Source: Aerococcus urinaeequi (lineage in GTDB: Bacteria; Bacillota; Bacilli; Lactobacillales; Aerococcaceae). Taken from it: a DNA stretch of 64,000 nt. The stretch is taken from NCBI RefSeq assembly GCF_001543205.1, contig NZ_CP014162.1, positions 806,001 to 870,000 of the forward strand, given 5' to 3'. The notes under the pieces were generated by a model, which was given only the letters and a program-made list of their open reading frames with translations, was not told the origin of the DNA and searched no databases. A program made the translations under genes and the position numbers. Position 1 is the first letter of the stretch. Each line of letters begins with the position of its first letter. This document shows, piece after piece, positions 46,209 through 55,795 of this stretch.

Positions 46209-46907
46209 TTGCGTATTCAATTTTCATCATTAATCTACCTTCGTGATATCAAAACTTTTATCACTTACTTCTTTATCACACCCATTATTCAGATGATTTT
46301 GTTTGTACTCATTAACCAACAATATTCCAGCACCATTGACTATAACATTGCCTTGAGTTCAGTTTTTATTTCTGCCAACGCGAGCGCAATCAATACGATT
46401 AATCAACTATTGGTAACAGATAAAATATTAGGCATCCATACTGAAATGATTGTTCATAAGCCTTACGCCATAAAATATTGGTTTGACAAAATAGCGACCG
46501 TTTATTTTAGCTCGCTACTTTTATTTTTGATCAATATTTGCATTCTAGCAATATTCGGCGTAACGTCCAATCAAATGTATAGCGCAATCGCATTGTTACC
46601 TTTTAGCATTCTCTATAGTTTACTGATAGGAATCATAGCTTTTTATCTGGCAATCAATATGAGTAATATTTATTTTTTCAATAATATCTTTATGAATATC
46701 CTGCCTATCATTTCTGGATTAGCGATTCCAATTGCCACCTATCCAGTCATCTTTAAAAATTTTTCTATGCTATTTCCGTATGGCCAATTGCTAACTGCTA
46801 TCCACACCAATCAAGTTGTATTTGTTCCGTTGTTGACACATTTTGTAATTGTCGGGCTAATTAGTGCGCTACTTTATAGATACCGAATTGCCTTTCAGAA
46901 AAAGTAA
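46209..46907 (+). CDS. ABC-2-type transporter permease, second subunit
   Basis: The protein has 232 residues with about six transmembrane segments, including an IPIATYPVIFKNFSMLFPYGQLL segment near the end, as in ABC-2 permeases. The start is TTG at 46209, one base after the upstream stop, with GGGAGG about ten bases before it. The plus-strand unit ends at the hairpin that follows. Confidence 0.75.
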   Translation: MRIQFSSLIYLRDIKTFITYFFITPIIQMILFVLINQQYSSTIDYNIALSSVFISANASAINTINQLLVTDKILGIHTEMIVHKPYAIKYWFDKIATVYFSSLLLFLINICILAIFGVTSNQMYSAIALLPFSILYSLLIGIIAFYLAINMSNIYFFNNIFMNILPIISGLAIPIATYPVIFKNFSMLFPYGQLLTAIHTNQVVFVPLLTHFVIVGLISALLYRYRIAFQKK

Positions 46908-46944
46908 TCCGATAGCGCAACGCCTATAACTGTTCATATTAAAC

Positions 46945-46979
46945 CAAAAAAACCGTCCATCGTAAGATAGGCGGTTTTT
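46945..46979 (+). terminator. Bidirectional terminator
   Basis: AAACCGTCCATC pairs with GATAGGCGGTTT, with A and T tracts on either side. It separates the ABC exporter from the convergent ROK gene. Confidence 0.75.
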
Positions 46980-46984
46980 CAAAT

Positions 46985-47899
46985 CTATTCTTCTATCAAC
47001 AATTGATATACGGCCCCAATCAAATTGGCTTCACTACCATATTTACACAAACCAATCTCAATCGGTTCAAATGAGTCGTTAAACCATGGTACGTCACGGC
47101 GTAGTGCATCATATTTGTCTTGGATCCCTTTTAACACCAGTGGTTGGGCTGAAATACCCCCACCCAAAACGACCCTGTCTAGGTCTAGCGATATCTGTAG
47201 GGTATGGACGATATAAACGATATCTTGGCAATATTGGTCAAATAAGGCTGTAACTTCAGGATTAGTCCCCTCTTCTAAGGCTTGGAAAACTTCCTCACCG
47301 TCACCAGGCGCTAGCCCTAATAGTTCTCTAGATTTATTCACGAAAATAACCGCAGATCCTCGCCTACCCATTGCATTCTCTGTGGTCATATCGCTAGAAG
47401 ACGCATACATGTAGGACAGTTCACCCGCTTGGAAATGACTGCCTTGATGCAGTTGCCCATTTAAGACAATCCCGCCACCTACACCGGTCCCTAAAAGTAA
47501 AACCAATCCATTATCAACATCTGTTAAGTGCCCTTGCCACAATTCAGCTAGGGCTGCTGCCTTGCCGTCGTTAATAGCCGCCGCTGGTAGGCCAAAATTT
47601 TCTTTAATAAAGTGTTTGAAATTTAAGCCATCAATAAAAGGAATTGCGCCCCCAACATGGACGACACCTGTTTCTGAAACCACCCGCCCTGGTGCAGAAA
47701 AGCCAACTCCTTTTAGCTGGTCGCCCACCTGTGCCTGTGCTTGATTAACAATATCAATGATAGCTAATTTTAAATCAGGCAAGTTCTGTGGCGTTTTCCG
47801 CTTATATTGGTTGGTAATCTGACCCGATTTGTCTACCAATCCTGATTTAATATTTGTCCCGCCAATATCAATGCCTAAATATAGTGCTTGCGCTGTCAT
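46985..47899 (-). CDS. ROK-family sugar kinase without the zinc motif
   Basis: The protein has about 304 residues. GIDIGGTNIK near residue 10 binds ATP phosphate, and GTGVGGGIVLNG lies mid-protein. The CxCGxxGC zinc motif found in most ROK glucokinases is absent; HFQAGELSYMY occupies that place. Zinc-free ROK proteins include beta-glucoside kinases, which fits the EIIB-like gene upstream. The ATG at 47899 is preceded by GGAGGCGG. Confidence 0.82.
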   Translation of the reverse strand: MTAQALYLGIDIGGTNIKSGLVDKSGQITNQYKRKTPQNLPDLKLAIIDIVNQAQAQVGDQLKGVGFSAPGRVVSETGVVHVGGAIPFIDGLNFKHFIKENFGLPAAAINDGKAAALAELWQGHLTDVDNGLVLLLGTGVGGGIVLNGQLHQGSHFQAGELSYMYASSSDMTTENAMGRRGSAVIFVNKSRELLGLAPGDGEEVFQALEEGTNPEVTALFDQYCQDIVYIVHTLQISLDLDRVVLGGGISAQPLVLKGIQDKYDALRRDVPWFNDSFEPIEIGLCKYGSEANLIGAVYQLLIEE

Positions 47900-47984
47900 T
47901 AACCCGCCTCCAAAATATGCCTGCTTATGAGATACTTTCACTTACTTTATCATGAATCTAAAGTCTTTTTACATTTTCAACTCT

Positions 47985-48308
47985 TCATCTGTTTTCAAGG
48001 TGCACTTCAATTAAATCTGCCAGCATTTGCGTTTGCCTTGGTAAGGGTACATAGGCTTGTGGTGGAATCTTGGCAATGGGTTTATGCGTCCGATTAGCGA
48101 ATTTAGCTAATTGATCAAAAAACATTCTCGTTTGTGGACTGACTAAATACAGATCATATTGATCATCTTCAATGGCTTTTTGCCCTGCATACACTGATGT
48201 GGCATTTACTTCGATAGCTTTTCCTGCTGTTTGAAACAAGGCCGTTGCCTTCTTAGCAACCAATGATGATGACATCCCGCCCGCACAAACAATTAATACT
48301 TTTTTCAA
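47985..48308 (-). CDS. Orphan PTS EIIB, lactose/cellobiose family
   Basis: The protein has 107 residues. VCAGGMSSSLVAKK near the start carries the phosphocysteine (Cys8) of cellobiose-type EIIB domains. No EIIA or EIIC gene is adjacent. The start is TTG at 48308, with AAGGAGG eight bases before it. It may serve a transporter encoded elsewhere or act as a phosphorylation sensor. The ROK kinase gene follows on the same strand. Confidence 0.82.
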   Translation of the reverse strand: MKKVLIVCAGGMSSSLVAKKATALFQTAGKAIEVNATSVYAGQKAIEDDQYDLYLVSPQTRMFFDQLAKFANRTHKPIAKIPPQAYVPLPRQTQMLADLIEVHLENR

Positions 48309-48399
48309 CCGCTTATCCTCCTTTTACGGATCCATTCCATTTAAACTAACCGCTATGAAACCATTTACATTATTATCCACTTCCTGTCTCAAAGATACA

Positions 48400-48436
48400 A
48401 GAAAAACCGAGCAGGATCTTTTTCCCACTCGGCCCT
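48400..48436 (-). terminator. Rho-independent terminator of glgP
   Basis: On the minus strand GCCGAG pairs with CTCGGT across a T/A-rich loop, and TTTTTC follows. Confidence 0.7.
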
Positions 48437-48476
48437 TCTTGATTATGCAAATGTGTTCAGTATTTGACAGACAGAA

Positions 48477-50744
48477 TTATTGGTCTAAGTGCCAAATATC
48501 ATTATTGTATTCTTCAATCGTACGGTCAGCTGAGAAGTAACCAGCGTTCGCGATATTGATTAATGAACGACGGGTCCAGTCGCGACGATCTTCATAGTCG
48601 TAGTAAACTTTTTCTTTCACATCAATAAATTCTTCTAAATCAATCAAGGTCATAAAGTAATCTTTATTGGTCATGTCATTATATAGACGGTGTAAGCGGT
48701 CTGGAATACCATAAGCCATTAATTCATCAGAGATAATGAAATCTACGATTGGTTTAATGCGTTCTTGTTTATAGTAGTCTTGTGGGTCGTAACCATCTGT
48801 TGCGTATAGGTTAACGATTTCTTCACTTGATTTACCAAATGGATAAACGTTCTCTTCACCTACTTGTTCAGCGATTTCAACGTTTGCCCCATCCCAAGTC
48901 ATGATAGTTAATGCCCCATTTAACATGAATTTCATGTTACCAGTACCAGAAGCTTCTTTAGAAGCTAATGAAATTTGCTCAGAGATATTGGCTGCTGGAA
49001 TTAAGTATTCCGCTTCAGACACGTTGTAGTTGTCTACGAATACCACTTTCAAGTGTGGTGCCACATCTAAGTCATTTTCGATTAATTCTGATAATGACAA
49101 GATTAAATGAATAATATCTTTAGCAATCGTATAGGCTGGCGCTGCTTTACCACCGAAAATAATGGTAATTGGCGTTCCAGGAATGTTCCCTGCTTTAATT
49201 TCATGGTATTTGTAGATGATGTATAAGGCCAACATTTGTTGGCGCTTGTACTCATGAATACGTTTAATTTGAACATCTACAATTGAATGACGGTCAATAT
49301 TAATGTCACGTGTGCGCTGCAAGTGGTCTGCCAAGGCATTTTTATTTTCTTTCTTAATACGACGTAATTCATCTAATACCTTATCATCATTTTCGAATGC
49401 TAATAAGTCTGTTAAGTCAGCATCTTCACGCCATTTTGTCCCAATGTGTTCATCAATAAAGTTTGTTAACGACGGGTTAGATGCCATTAACCAACGACGG
49501 AAAGTAATCCCGTTTGTTTTATTTGAGAATTTTTCAGGATAAATCTCATAAAAATGGTTTAACTCGTTATTTTTCAATATTTCTGTATGTAAAGCGGCAA
49601 CCCCGTTGATTGAGAATCCAAAGTGAATCGCAATCGACGCCATATGCACAGTACCCCATTCATCAATGATGTGAACTGCTTCATTATCCGGAAATTGATC
49701 TTTGATGATTTCGTCTAGCTTCGTAATAATTTCAGCAATTTCTGGTACAACTTCATGAATATCAGATAGTGGCCATTTTTCCAAGGCTTCTGAAAGAATC
49801 GTATGGTTAGTGAAAGCAACCACATTGCGTGTGATTTCTACTGCTTCTTCAAAATCAATGCCGTGTTCCGTTGTTAATAAGCGAACGAATTCTGGAATAA
49901 TAAATGTCGGATGCGTATCGTTAATTTGTACAACAACATATTCTGCTAAGTCATGGATGTTAGACCCACGCTCGATCGCTTCTTGAATGGCTAATTGAGC
50001 ACCATTTGAGACCATGAAATATTGTTGATAGATACGTAATAAGTTCCCATTACGGTCAGAGTCATCTGGATATAAGAATAAGGTCAAGTTCTCTTCAATT
50101 TGAGTCTTGTCAAAATTAATAGAACTTTCTTCGATAATTTCTGGATTTACTGTGTCTAAATCAAATAAGCGTAATTTATTGACGTTTGGTTGGTTGTAAC
50201 CAGGTACATCGATTTCATATAAAGTAGATTGTAAGGTAAATTTACCAAACGGCACCTTGTAAGAAATGTCCGATTTGTTTAGCCACGTTGGATGGTCTAA
50301 CCACTCATCGGGTTCATAAGATTGTTTATTATCCTCAAAGTATTGGCGGAATAGCCCGAAGTGGTAGTTTAATCCTACCCCGTCACCGTTCAACCCTAAA
50401 GTGGCGATTGAGTCTAGGAAGCAAGCTGCTAGACGGCCCAAACCACCATTTCCTAGTGACGGCTCTGCTTCAGCTTCTTCAACTTCAGCAAGAGAAGTCC
50501 CATTTTCCGCTAATTCAGCAGCTACATCATCGTATAAACCTAAGTTTAATAAGTTATTTGATAGTAATTTACCGATTAAAAATTCAGCAGAGATATAATA
50601 AAGTTTACGTTTACCTTCATTTTGCGGCATTGCGGCTGTTTTTTCTTGGACAAGGTCTAATAAAATTTTGTAGATTTCCGCGTGTGACAACTCGCTTAGC
50701 GGTTGATTAAATTGTGCTTGGGCACGTTCGTTTAAATTTAACAT
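48477..50744 (-). CDS. glgP: Glycogen/maltodextrin phosphorylase
   Basis: The protein has 755 residues and belongs to GT35. The PLP lysine lies in EASGTGNMKF, and the glucan site region (SLGNGGLGRLAACFLDS) is near residue 95. It releases glucose 1-phosphate from maltodextrins. The rest of the glg synthesis operon is absent and malQ lies just upstream, so maltodextrin breakdown (MalP role) is the likelier task. AAGGAG precedes the ATG. Confidence 0.93.
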   Translation of the reverse strand: MLNLNERAQAQFNQPLSELSHAEIYKILLDLVQEKTAAMPQNEGKRKLYYISAEFLIGKLLSNNLLNLGLYDDVAAELAENGTSLAEVEEAEAEPSLGNGGLGRLAACFLDSIATLGLNGDGVGLNYHFGLFRQYFEDNKQSYEPDEWLDHPTWLNKSDISYKVPFGKFTLQSTLYEIDVPGYNQPNVNKLRLFDLDTVNPEIIEESSINFDKTQIEENLTLFLYPDDSDRNGNLLRIYQQYFMVSNGAQLAIQEAIERGSNIHDLAEYVVVQINDTHPTFIIPEFVRLLTTEHGIDFEEAVEITRNVVAFTNHTILSEALEKWPLSDIHEVVPEIAEIITKLDEIIKDQFPDNEAVHIIDEWGTVHMASIAIHFGFSINGVAALHTEILKNNELNHFYEIYPEKFSNKTNGITFRRWLMASNPSLTNFIDEHIGTKWREDADLTDLLAFENDDKVLDELRRIKKENKNALADHLQRTRDINIDRHSIVDVQIKRIHEYKRQQMLALYIIYKYHEIKAGNIPGTPITIIFGGKAAPAYTIAKDIIHLILSLSELIENDLDVAPHLKVVFVDNYNVSEAEYLIPAANISEQISLASKEASGTGNMKFMLNGALTIMTWDGANVEIAEQVGEENVYPFGKSSEEIVNLYATDGYDPQDYYKQERIKPIVDFIISDELMAYGIPDRLHRLYNDMTNKDYFMTLIDLEEFIDVKEKVYYDYEDRRDWTRRSLINIANAGYFSADRTIEEYNNDIWHLDQ

Positions 50745-50810
50745 GATCGTCTCCTTATCTGTGACTATGTATCAGTAAGTTTAAATAGTTTATTCAAGTA
50801 TTACTTTTAG

Positions 50811-52385
50811 CTAATCATTATCTTCAGGTAAAAAGGCAGCCTCCGCTGTTACACTATTTATACCATTATTTGTATCATCTTGACTAATGAAAGCTTTGTT
50901 TACTCTAAAGTATGTTTCAGTGACTGCAAGCAGGCGTTCTTCAAGGTCAACGGTAAAGTCATCCTCACTCATGCGCCAGTCCCAGTTGTTACCAATAGTA
51001 GATGGAATATTGATTCGCCCTTCAGGTCCTAAACGTAATAAGTCGTTCATCATATAGATGGCTAGTCTTGAAGGCGATGCGGCAATCCCTCTAACAAAAG
51101 CGTCTGAAGGGTGTTCACCCACACGTCGGTTAAGGTATTGGTCGGCCTGGTCCCGTTCAGCTTGGGTTGCTTGGTTCATATACCAGTCATAAGCTTGCAT
51201 CGAATCGTGCGTTGACGCATAGGCTACTGAATTGACAGGATAATGATGTGGTAAGTCCTCTGAATCTTGACCATAGAAGCCATTTTGGAGAACTTTCATT
51301 CCTGGGTAGCCCGTTTTATCCCGCATATCATTGACGGCTTGCGTCATAAAACCTAAATCTTCTGCAATCACCTTAATGTCGCCTAATTCCTTTTTAAACT
51401 GATCAAAAATTTTATTGCCTGGACCCTTTTTCCAAGAGCCTGAAGCAGCGGTTGGTGACCCAAATGGGACTGCCCAATAGCTTTCAAATCCACGGAAGTG
51501 GTCAATACGTACGACATCATACAACTTGAAGCTTTCTTTCATCCGTAAAATCCACCAAGCATAATCAGTTTCTGCCATGTAATCCCAGTCATAAATTGGG
51601 TTACCCCAATATTGGCCGTCAGCCGAATAGAAATCAGGTGGTACACCAGCAACCAAGGATGGATTTTTTTTCTCATCAGTTAGAAATAATTCTGGTTGGG
51701 TCCACATTTCAACTGAGTCTCTGGCCACGTAAATAGGAATATCACCGATGATTTCGATATGGTTCTCGTTCGCATAAGTTTTTAGGTCATTATATTGTTG
51801 GTTAAACCAAAATTGGGTGACTAAATGGTAATCATACCGCTCAACATGCGCTTCACAAAACTGGTTAATAACCGCTTCGTCATAGTTACGCAAGTTTTCT
51901 GGCCATTCATACCAAGGGCTTTGACCCTGTTCTTCTTTAACGGTCATATACTGAGCGAAAGGAATCAACCAAAAACCATTTTCTTCATAAAATTGTAAGA
52001 ATTCCGGCTGGTTGTAGGCTTTAGCTGCCACAAAGTTCGCTACAGCCTTTTCGAGAATCGGTCGCCTTTTTTGGAAAATAGTATTGTAAGCTACTTTCTT
52101 CGAGTCATCACCAAAGTTAACCTCTTGATAGTCAGCTTGGTTTAGGTAACCCTTTTTCGTTAATAAGTCAAAATCAATAAAATGTGTATTGCCGGCAAAG
52201 GCTGAGAATGATTGGTAAGGCGAGTCCCCAAATGATGTTGTGGTCAAGGGGAGGATTTGCCAGTATTGTTGCTTGGTTGCGACAAGAAAGTCGACAAATT
52301 TATAGGCTGATGCGCCAAATGAGCCGATACCAAATTGATTAGGTAGGGAAGATATGTGTAAAACGATACCACTTGCTCTTTCCAT
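50811..52385 (-). CDS. malQ: 4-alpha-glucanotransferase (amylomaltase)
   Basis: The protein has 524 residues and belongs to GH77. It opens with the conserved ERASGIVLHISSLPNQFGIG. VRIDHFRGFESYW holds the nucleophile Asp, AEDLG the acid Glu and STHD the third acid. It disproportionates maltose and short dextrins. Transcription should start at the promoter at 52442-52470 and run on into glgP. Confidence 0.94.
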   Translation of the reverse strand: MERASGIVLHISSLPNQFGIGSFGASAYKFVDFLVATKQQYWQILPLTTTSFGDSPYQSFSAFAGNTHFIDFDLLTKKGYLNQADYQEVNFGDDSKKVAYNTIFQKRRPILEKAVANFVAAKAYNQPEFLQFYEENGFWLIPFAQYMTVKEEQGQSPWYEWPENLRNYDEAVINQFCEAHVERYDYHLVTQFWFNQQYNDLKTYANENHIEIIGDIPIYVARDSVEMWTQPELFLTDEKKNPSLVAGVPPDFYSADGQYWGNPIYDWDYMAETDYAWWILRMKESFKLYDVVRIDHFRGFESYWAVPFGSPTAASGSWKKGPGNKIFDQFKKELGDIKVIAEDLGFMTQAVNDMRDKTGYPGMKVLQNGFYGQDSEDLPHHYPVNSVAYASTHDSMQAYDWYMNQATQAERDQADQYLNRRVGEHPSDAFVRGIAASPSRLAIYMMNDLLRLGPEGRINIPSTIGNNWDWRMSEDDFTVDLEERLLAVTETYFRVNKAFISQDDTNNGINSVTAEAAFLPEDND

Positions 52386-52441
52386 GCTTGAACCTCCTGT
52401 TTGCTGTTGATGTTTAATAGCTTTTCGCTTAATTCACTTTC

Positions 52442-52470
52442 ATTTTACATGAAGCGCTTACACAATGCAA
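52442..52470 (-). promoter_or_regulatory. Promoter of malQ-glgP
   Basis: On the minus strand TTGCAT and TAAAAT are 17 bases apart. A half-conserved cre (TGTAAGCGCTT) fills the spacer and a MalR-like operator overlaps the -35. Confidence 0.65.
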
Positions 52471-52480
52471 CCGGTTTCGC
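52466..52480 (-). promoter_or_regulatory. MalR-like operator upstream of malQ
   Basis: GCGAAACCGGTTGCA on the minus strand is a LacI-type near-palindrome centred on CCGG. The same GAAACCGGTTGCAT is found at 57652-57665 and a variant at 63591-63603. Confidence 0.65.
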
Positions 52481-52497
52481 CAACTTTTTGAATAATA

Positions 52498-52526
52498 TTG
52501 AAAGCGATGCCAATTTTCGGTATAAT
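52498..52526 (+). promoter_or_regulatory. Promoter of malR
   Basis: TTGAAA and a perfect TATAAT are 17 bases apart, 30 bases before the malR start. Confidence 0.75.
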
Positions 52527-52556
52527 AAGTGCAACAAGCAGAGAGGATAACACTTT

Positions 52557-53552
52557 ATGGCAATTACAATTCGAGATGTAGCTAAAAGAGCGGGTGTAGC
52601 ACCTTCTACCGTTTCACGGGTGATCGCTGACAACCCCTCAATTAGTGAAAAAACTAAAAATAAAGTGCGTACTGTGATGAAGGAAATGAATTATTTTCCA
52701 AACATTTATGCGCAAGGGCTTGCAAGTGCTCACTCTAAAACATTCGGCCTTGTCCTACCCCTAGCCAGTGACGCCTTTTACCAAAACCCCTTCTTCCCGA
52801 CCGTCTTACGTGGGATTAATTTTGAGATGGCTAAACATGATTACTCTATTCTGCTTTCCGTTGGTTTAGATGATGATCAGCGCCGGAAACATATTGAAAA
52901 AATCGTTAACGGTAAGCAAGTGGAGGGCTTAATCTTTCTATATGCCTCAAAAAATGACCCCCTATTGCGGTTCGCCCAAGAGGTCAACTGTCCAGCCGTT
53001 GTCATCGGGTCGCCCGACAACACTAAAGTTCATTTCGTGGATAACGACAATGACTTAATAGGTTACCAAGCAACGGCATCCTTGATTCAACAAGGGTGCC
53101 AGCGAATTGCTTATATCGGTGGGGACATGAAGCAATTCTTTATCGCCGACCGGCACAAAGGTTATGAACGTGCCTTAAAAGATCATGAATTAGCTTATGA
53201 TCCAAAACGTATTTATAACGACTTTGCCTTCTTGCCTAGCGATGGTTACAATCTAGCTAAAGATACACTAGACCTTGAAAATATTGATGGTATGGTCATT
53301 TCTGATGAACTGGTCTCAGAAGGTATTCGTGCCTATCTAGAAACGCAAGACAATTTAAACATCAAAACCGTTACCTTTTCTGCCTTTAAACAAGATCAAA
53401 TTAGTCGGAAAAATAACGATGCTTATATCAATCTAAATTCTCATATTATTGGCGCTCGCGCTGTAGACATTTTATTCGAAGCACTAGACCCAGAACAGGC
53501 ATCCACCCGCTTTATCCACGAATATGTTGACGCCGATCCACATACTTTCTAA
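52557..53552 (+). CDS. malR: LacI-family maltose-type regulator
   Basis: The protein has 331 residues. The N-terminal helix-turn-helix ITIRDVAKRAGVAPSTVSRVI is followed by a YFPNIYAQGLAS hinge and a periplasmic-binding-like sensor domain. It is divergent from malQ-glgP, with operator and promoters in the 170-base gap. It probably represses the malQ, ThuA-like and malX units in the absence of maltose. Ribosome binding site AGAGAGGAT. Confidence 0.88.
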   Translation: MAITIRDVAKRAGVAPSTVSRVIADNPSISEKTKNKVRTVMKEMNYFPNIYAQGLASAHSKTFGLVLPLASDAFYQNPFFPTVLRGINFEMAKHDYSILLSVGLDDDQRRKHIEKIVNGKQVEGLIFLYASKNDPLLRFAQEVNCPAVVIGSPDNTKVHFVDNDNDLIGYQATASLIQQGCQRIAYIGGDMKQFFIADRHKGYERALKDHELAYDPKRIYNDFAFLPSDGYNLAKDTLDLENIDGMVISDELVSEGIRAYLETQDNLNIKTVTFSAFKQDQISRKNNDAYINLNSHIIGARAVDILFEALDPEQASTRFIHEYVDADPHTF

Positions 53553-53559
53553 TAAAAGG

Positions 53560-53586
53560 GGCTGTATTTATTTACAGTCTTTTTTG
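53560..53586 (+). terminator. Rho-independent terminator of malR
   Basis: GGCTGTA pairs with TACAGTC and six T follow. Confidence 0.8.
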
Positions 53587-53595
53587 CATGCAAAT

Positions 53596-53624
53596 ATGTC
53601 CTTCTTGAAATTGAAGAAGGACAT
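53596..53624. repeat. Perfect inverted repeat
   Basis: ATGTCCTTCTT and AAGAAGGACAT form an 11-bp stem with a 7-base loop. No T tract follows directly. Its role in the malR-oxidoreductase gap is unknown. Confidence 0.6.
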
Positions 53625-53655
53625 TATGTTCTTTATTTAAAAATAGTCGTTCAAA

Positions 53656-53688
53656 ATAAAAAGCCGTGATTAAATATCACGACCTTTT
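53656..53688 (-). terminator. Rho-independent terminator of the ThuA-like cluster
   Basis: On the minus strand GTCGTGAT pairs with ATCACGGC and TTTTTATTTT follows. Confidence 0.8.
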
Positions 53689-53727
53689 GCTTTAACTATT
53701 TAATCTTCAGCAACAATTGGAACAAAG

Positions 53728-54768
53728 CTAAGCTAAAATATGATCAATTAATTGCATTACTTGACGAACTTGATCATTTTTTACGATTGGTTCTGCGCCA
53801 TTAACGACCACATCATAGAAATTCTTGTAAAATGATGTCGCTGCTGGCTTGCTTTCTGGTAATGGTAAGGTCTCAGTGACGCCATCAACTGGTGGTGCCA
53901 TTGTTTTGGTCAAACCGACGCCTGCTCTAATCGGTGATGGTTTATTTTCCACAGTATTACCGGTTGCTCTCACGATGCGGCCGTTCATTTCCCAGTCTTC
54001 AATGATGGCTGTTCCTTGATTACCTTTGATATACCAGCGAGGCAGGCTAATGAAGTTAGTTGTCCCTACTTCAACATGGGCGCGGATGCCGTTTTCAAAG
54101 GTGATATAAGCCATAAATCCGTCGTCTACTTCGTCGCCGAGGATATAAGATAAGTCTGAGTGGACGGACTTGATTGGTGAATCTACTAGCCACAATAATT
54201 GATCAAATAAATGGATTCCCCAGTCTAAGACCATACCGCCACCGTGGGCTTTTAGATGGCGCCAGTCCCCTGGAATGCCGTTAGCGCCGTGGACGCGTGA
54301 TTCGATTTGGAAGACATCTCCTACCGCTTGACGTTTTGTGAATATGTCTTTGACTTGTAAGAAGTCTGGGTCCCAGCGACGGTTTTGGTGAACCATGAGT
54401 ACGCGTCCTGTTTCTTCAGATACGGCTATCATTTCGTCGAATTCTTGGGTATTCATGGCCACTGGTTTTTCACAAATTACATGTTTCCCTGCCCGCATTG
54501 AGCGAATAGCTAAATCCTTATGACTGTCATTAGGTGTAGCAATAAGAACAGCATCTACCTCTTGATCATCTAAAATAGCTTCAAAGGCTGGGTAAACATA
54601 AGTGCCCGTTTCTTCCGCCACGTCTTTTCGTTCTTGGTCAATGTCATAAATGCCCACGACTTGTAGGTAGTCGGCTTCGGCTGAAATCAGGCCGTGGACA
54701 TGGTAGGTCCCCATGCCACCGTAACCGATTGTTGCGATATTTAATTTATTATTCACTTGTTTTGTCAT
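53728..54768 (-). CDS. Gfo/Idh/MocA-family oxidoreductase (first of two)
   Basis: The protein has 346 residues. The N-terminal Rossmann fold GYGGMGTYHVHG binds NAD(P), the catalytic lysine lies in CEKPVA, and HQNRRWDPD and GGGMVLDWGIHLFDQ segments follow. It oxidises or reduces a sugar or polyol. Its ATG directly follows the stop of the epimerase-like gene. With its three neighbours it forms a cluster that probably converts a disaccharide or glucose derivative. Confidence 0.88.
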   Translation of the reverse strand: MTKQVNNKLNIATIGYGGMGTYHVHGLISAEADYLQVVGIYDIDQERKDVAEETGTYVYPAFEAILDDQEVDAVLIATPNDSHKDLAIRSMRAGKHVICEKPVAMNTQEFDEMIAVSEETGRVLMVHQNRRWDPDFLQVKDIFTKRQAVGDVFQIESRVHGANGIPGDWRHLKAHGGGMVLDWGIHLFDQLLWLVDSPIKSVHSDLSYILGDEVDDGFMAYITFENGIRAHVEVGTTNFISLPRWYIKGNQGTAIIEDWEMNGRIVRATGNTVENKPSPIRAGVGLTKTMAPPVDGVTETLPLPESKPAATSFYKNFYDVVVNGAEPIVKNDQVRQVMQLIDHILA

Positions 54769-55737
54769 CTATGCCCACCACATTTCTTGGGGTTGGTCTC
54801 GCATCATGACAGATTTTAGATTGGTAATGGCACGGTCTAGTCCTTCGTCTACTGACATAATTGGATCTTCGTGTTCAATTGAAAGCACGTAATCATAGCC
54901 GTAAATGCGCAATTGGGCCAACATTTGTGACCATTCGGACATCGGATGGCCTTCACCAACACTTCTAAAGGTCCATGCACGACTGGCAACATCTTGATAA
55001 GGTTGCATATCAGTTAGGCCGTACATGTTGATATTGTCTTGGTCTAAGTAGGTATCTTTGGCATGGAAGTGGTTGATTGCGCCAGCTTTACCTAAAATTT
55101 TAATGGCTGCGACTGGGTCAATTCCTTGCCACCACATATGCGATGGGTCAAAGTTACAACCGATATTGTCCCCTGCTTCAGACCGTAAACGTAACATGGT
55201 TGCTGGGGTATGGGCTAAAAAGCCACCGTGCATTTCAATCCCGATTTTAACGCCTGCTGCCCCTGCTTCTTGGTTAATGTCCTTCCAGTAAGGGATTAAG
55301 ACTTGGTCCCATTGGTAATGGTAGGCGTCTGCATACTCCGTTGGCCAAGGAATGACCGGCCAGTTAACATGGGTATCTGTCGCGTTTCCGCCCCCAACAC
55401 CTGAGAAGCCATTCACAACTGGCACGTTCATTAAGGATGCCAGTTTGATGGTTTTTCTAAGCAATTCATCGTGCGCTTGCGCTTGATTTTTATCTGGTGA
55501 AATGGGATTACCATGCGCCGATAGGGCTGAAATAGACAGTCCACGGTCTGCAACCTTTTGTAAGTATTCTTTTCTTGCATCACTAGATGCCAAAAGGGTA
55601 TCGATTTTCAAGTGGGCGTCCCCCGGACTAGCACCGGTACCAATTTCTACCGTCTCAAGTCCTTTTGCCGCTACTTGATCTAACATGTCTTCAAAGGATA
55701 AATCGTTGAATAAAGGGGTAAATACGCCTAATTTCAT
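54769..55737 (-). CDS. Sugar phosphate isomerase/epimerase-like TIM-barrel protein
   Basis: The protein has 322 residues of the xylose-isomerase-like TIM-barrel family. Likely metal ligands are the Glu in GIEMHGG, the Asp in NFDPSHM, the His in NHFHAKD and the Glu in LSIEHED. It may epimerise or isomerise a keto-sugar made by the neighbouring dehydrogenases. GGAGG precedes the ATG. Confidence 0.87.
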   Translation of the reverse strand: MKLGVFTPLFNDLSFEDMLDQVAAKGLETVEIGTGASPGDAHLKIDTLLASSDARKEYLQKVADRGLSISALSAHGNPISPDKNQAQAHDELLRKTIKLASLMNVPVVNGFSGVGGGNATDTHVNWPVIPWPTEYADAYHYQWDQVLIPYWKDINQEAGAAGVKIGIEMHGGFLAHTPATMLRLRSEAGDNIGCNFDPSHMWWQGIDPVAAIKILGKAGAINHFHAKDTYLDQDNINMYGLTDMQPYQDVASRAWTFRSVGEGHPMSEWSQMLAQLRIYGYDYVLSIEHEDPIMSVDEGLDRAITNLKSVMMRDQPQEMWWA

Positions 55738-55795
55738 AAAAGCCTCCTATTGTCTGTCGTCTTGTCTTGTATTGTCATCTGTGAACTTTCAGTCG

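Noticed and set aside
52450-52463. Full cre site in the malQ promoter
   Set aside because: Only the TGTAAGCGCTT part fits; the last three bases do not match, so it is kept only as a half-conserved site.
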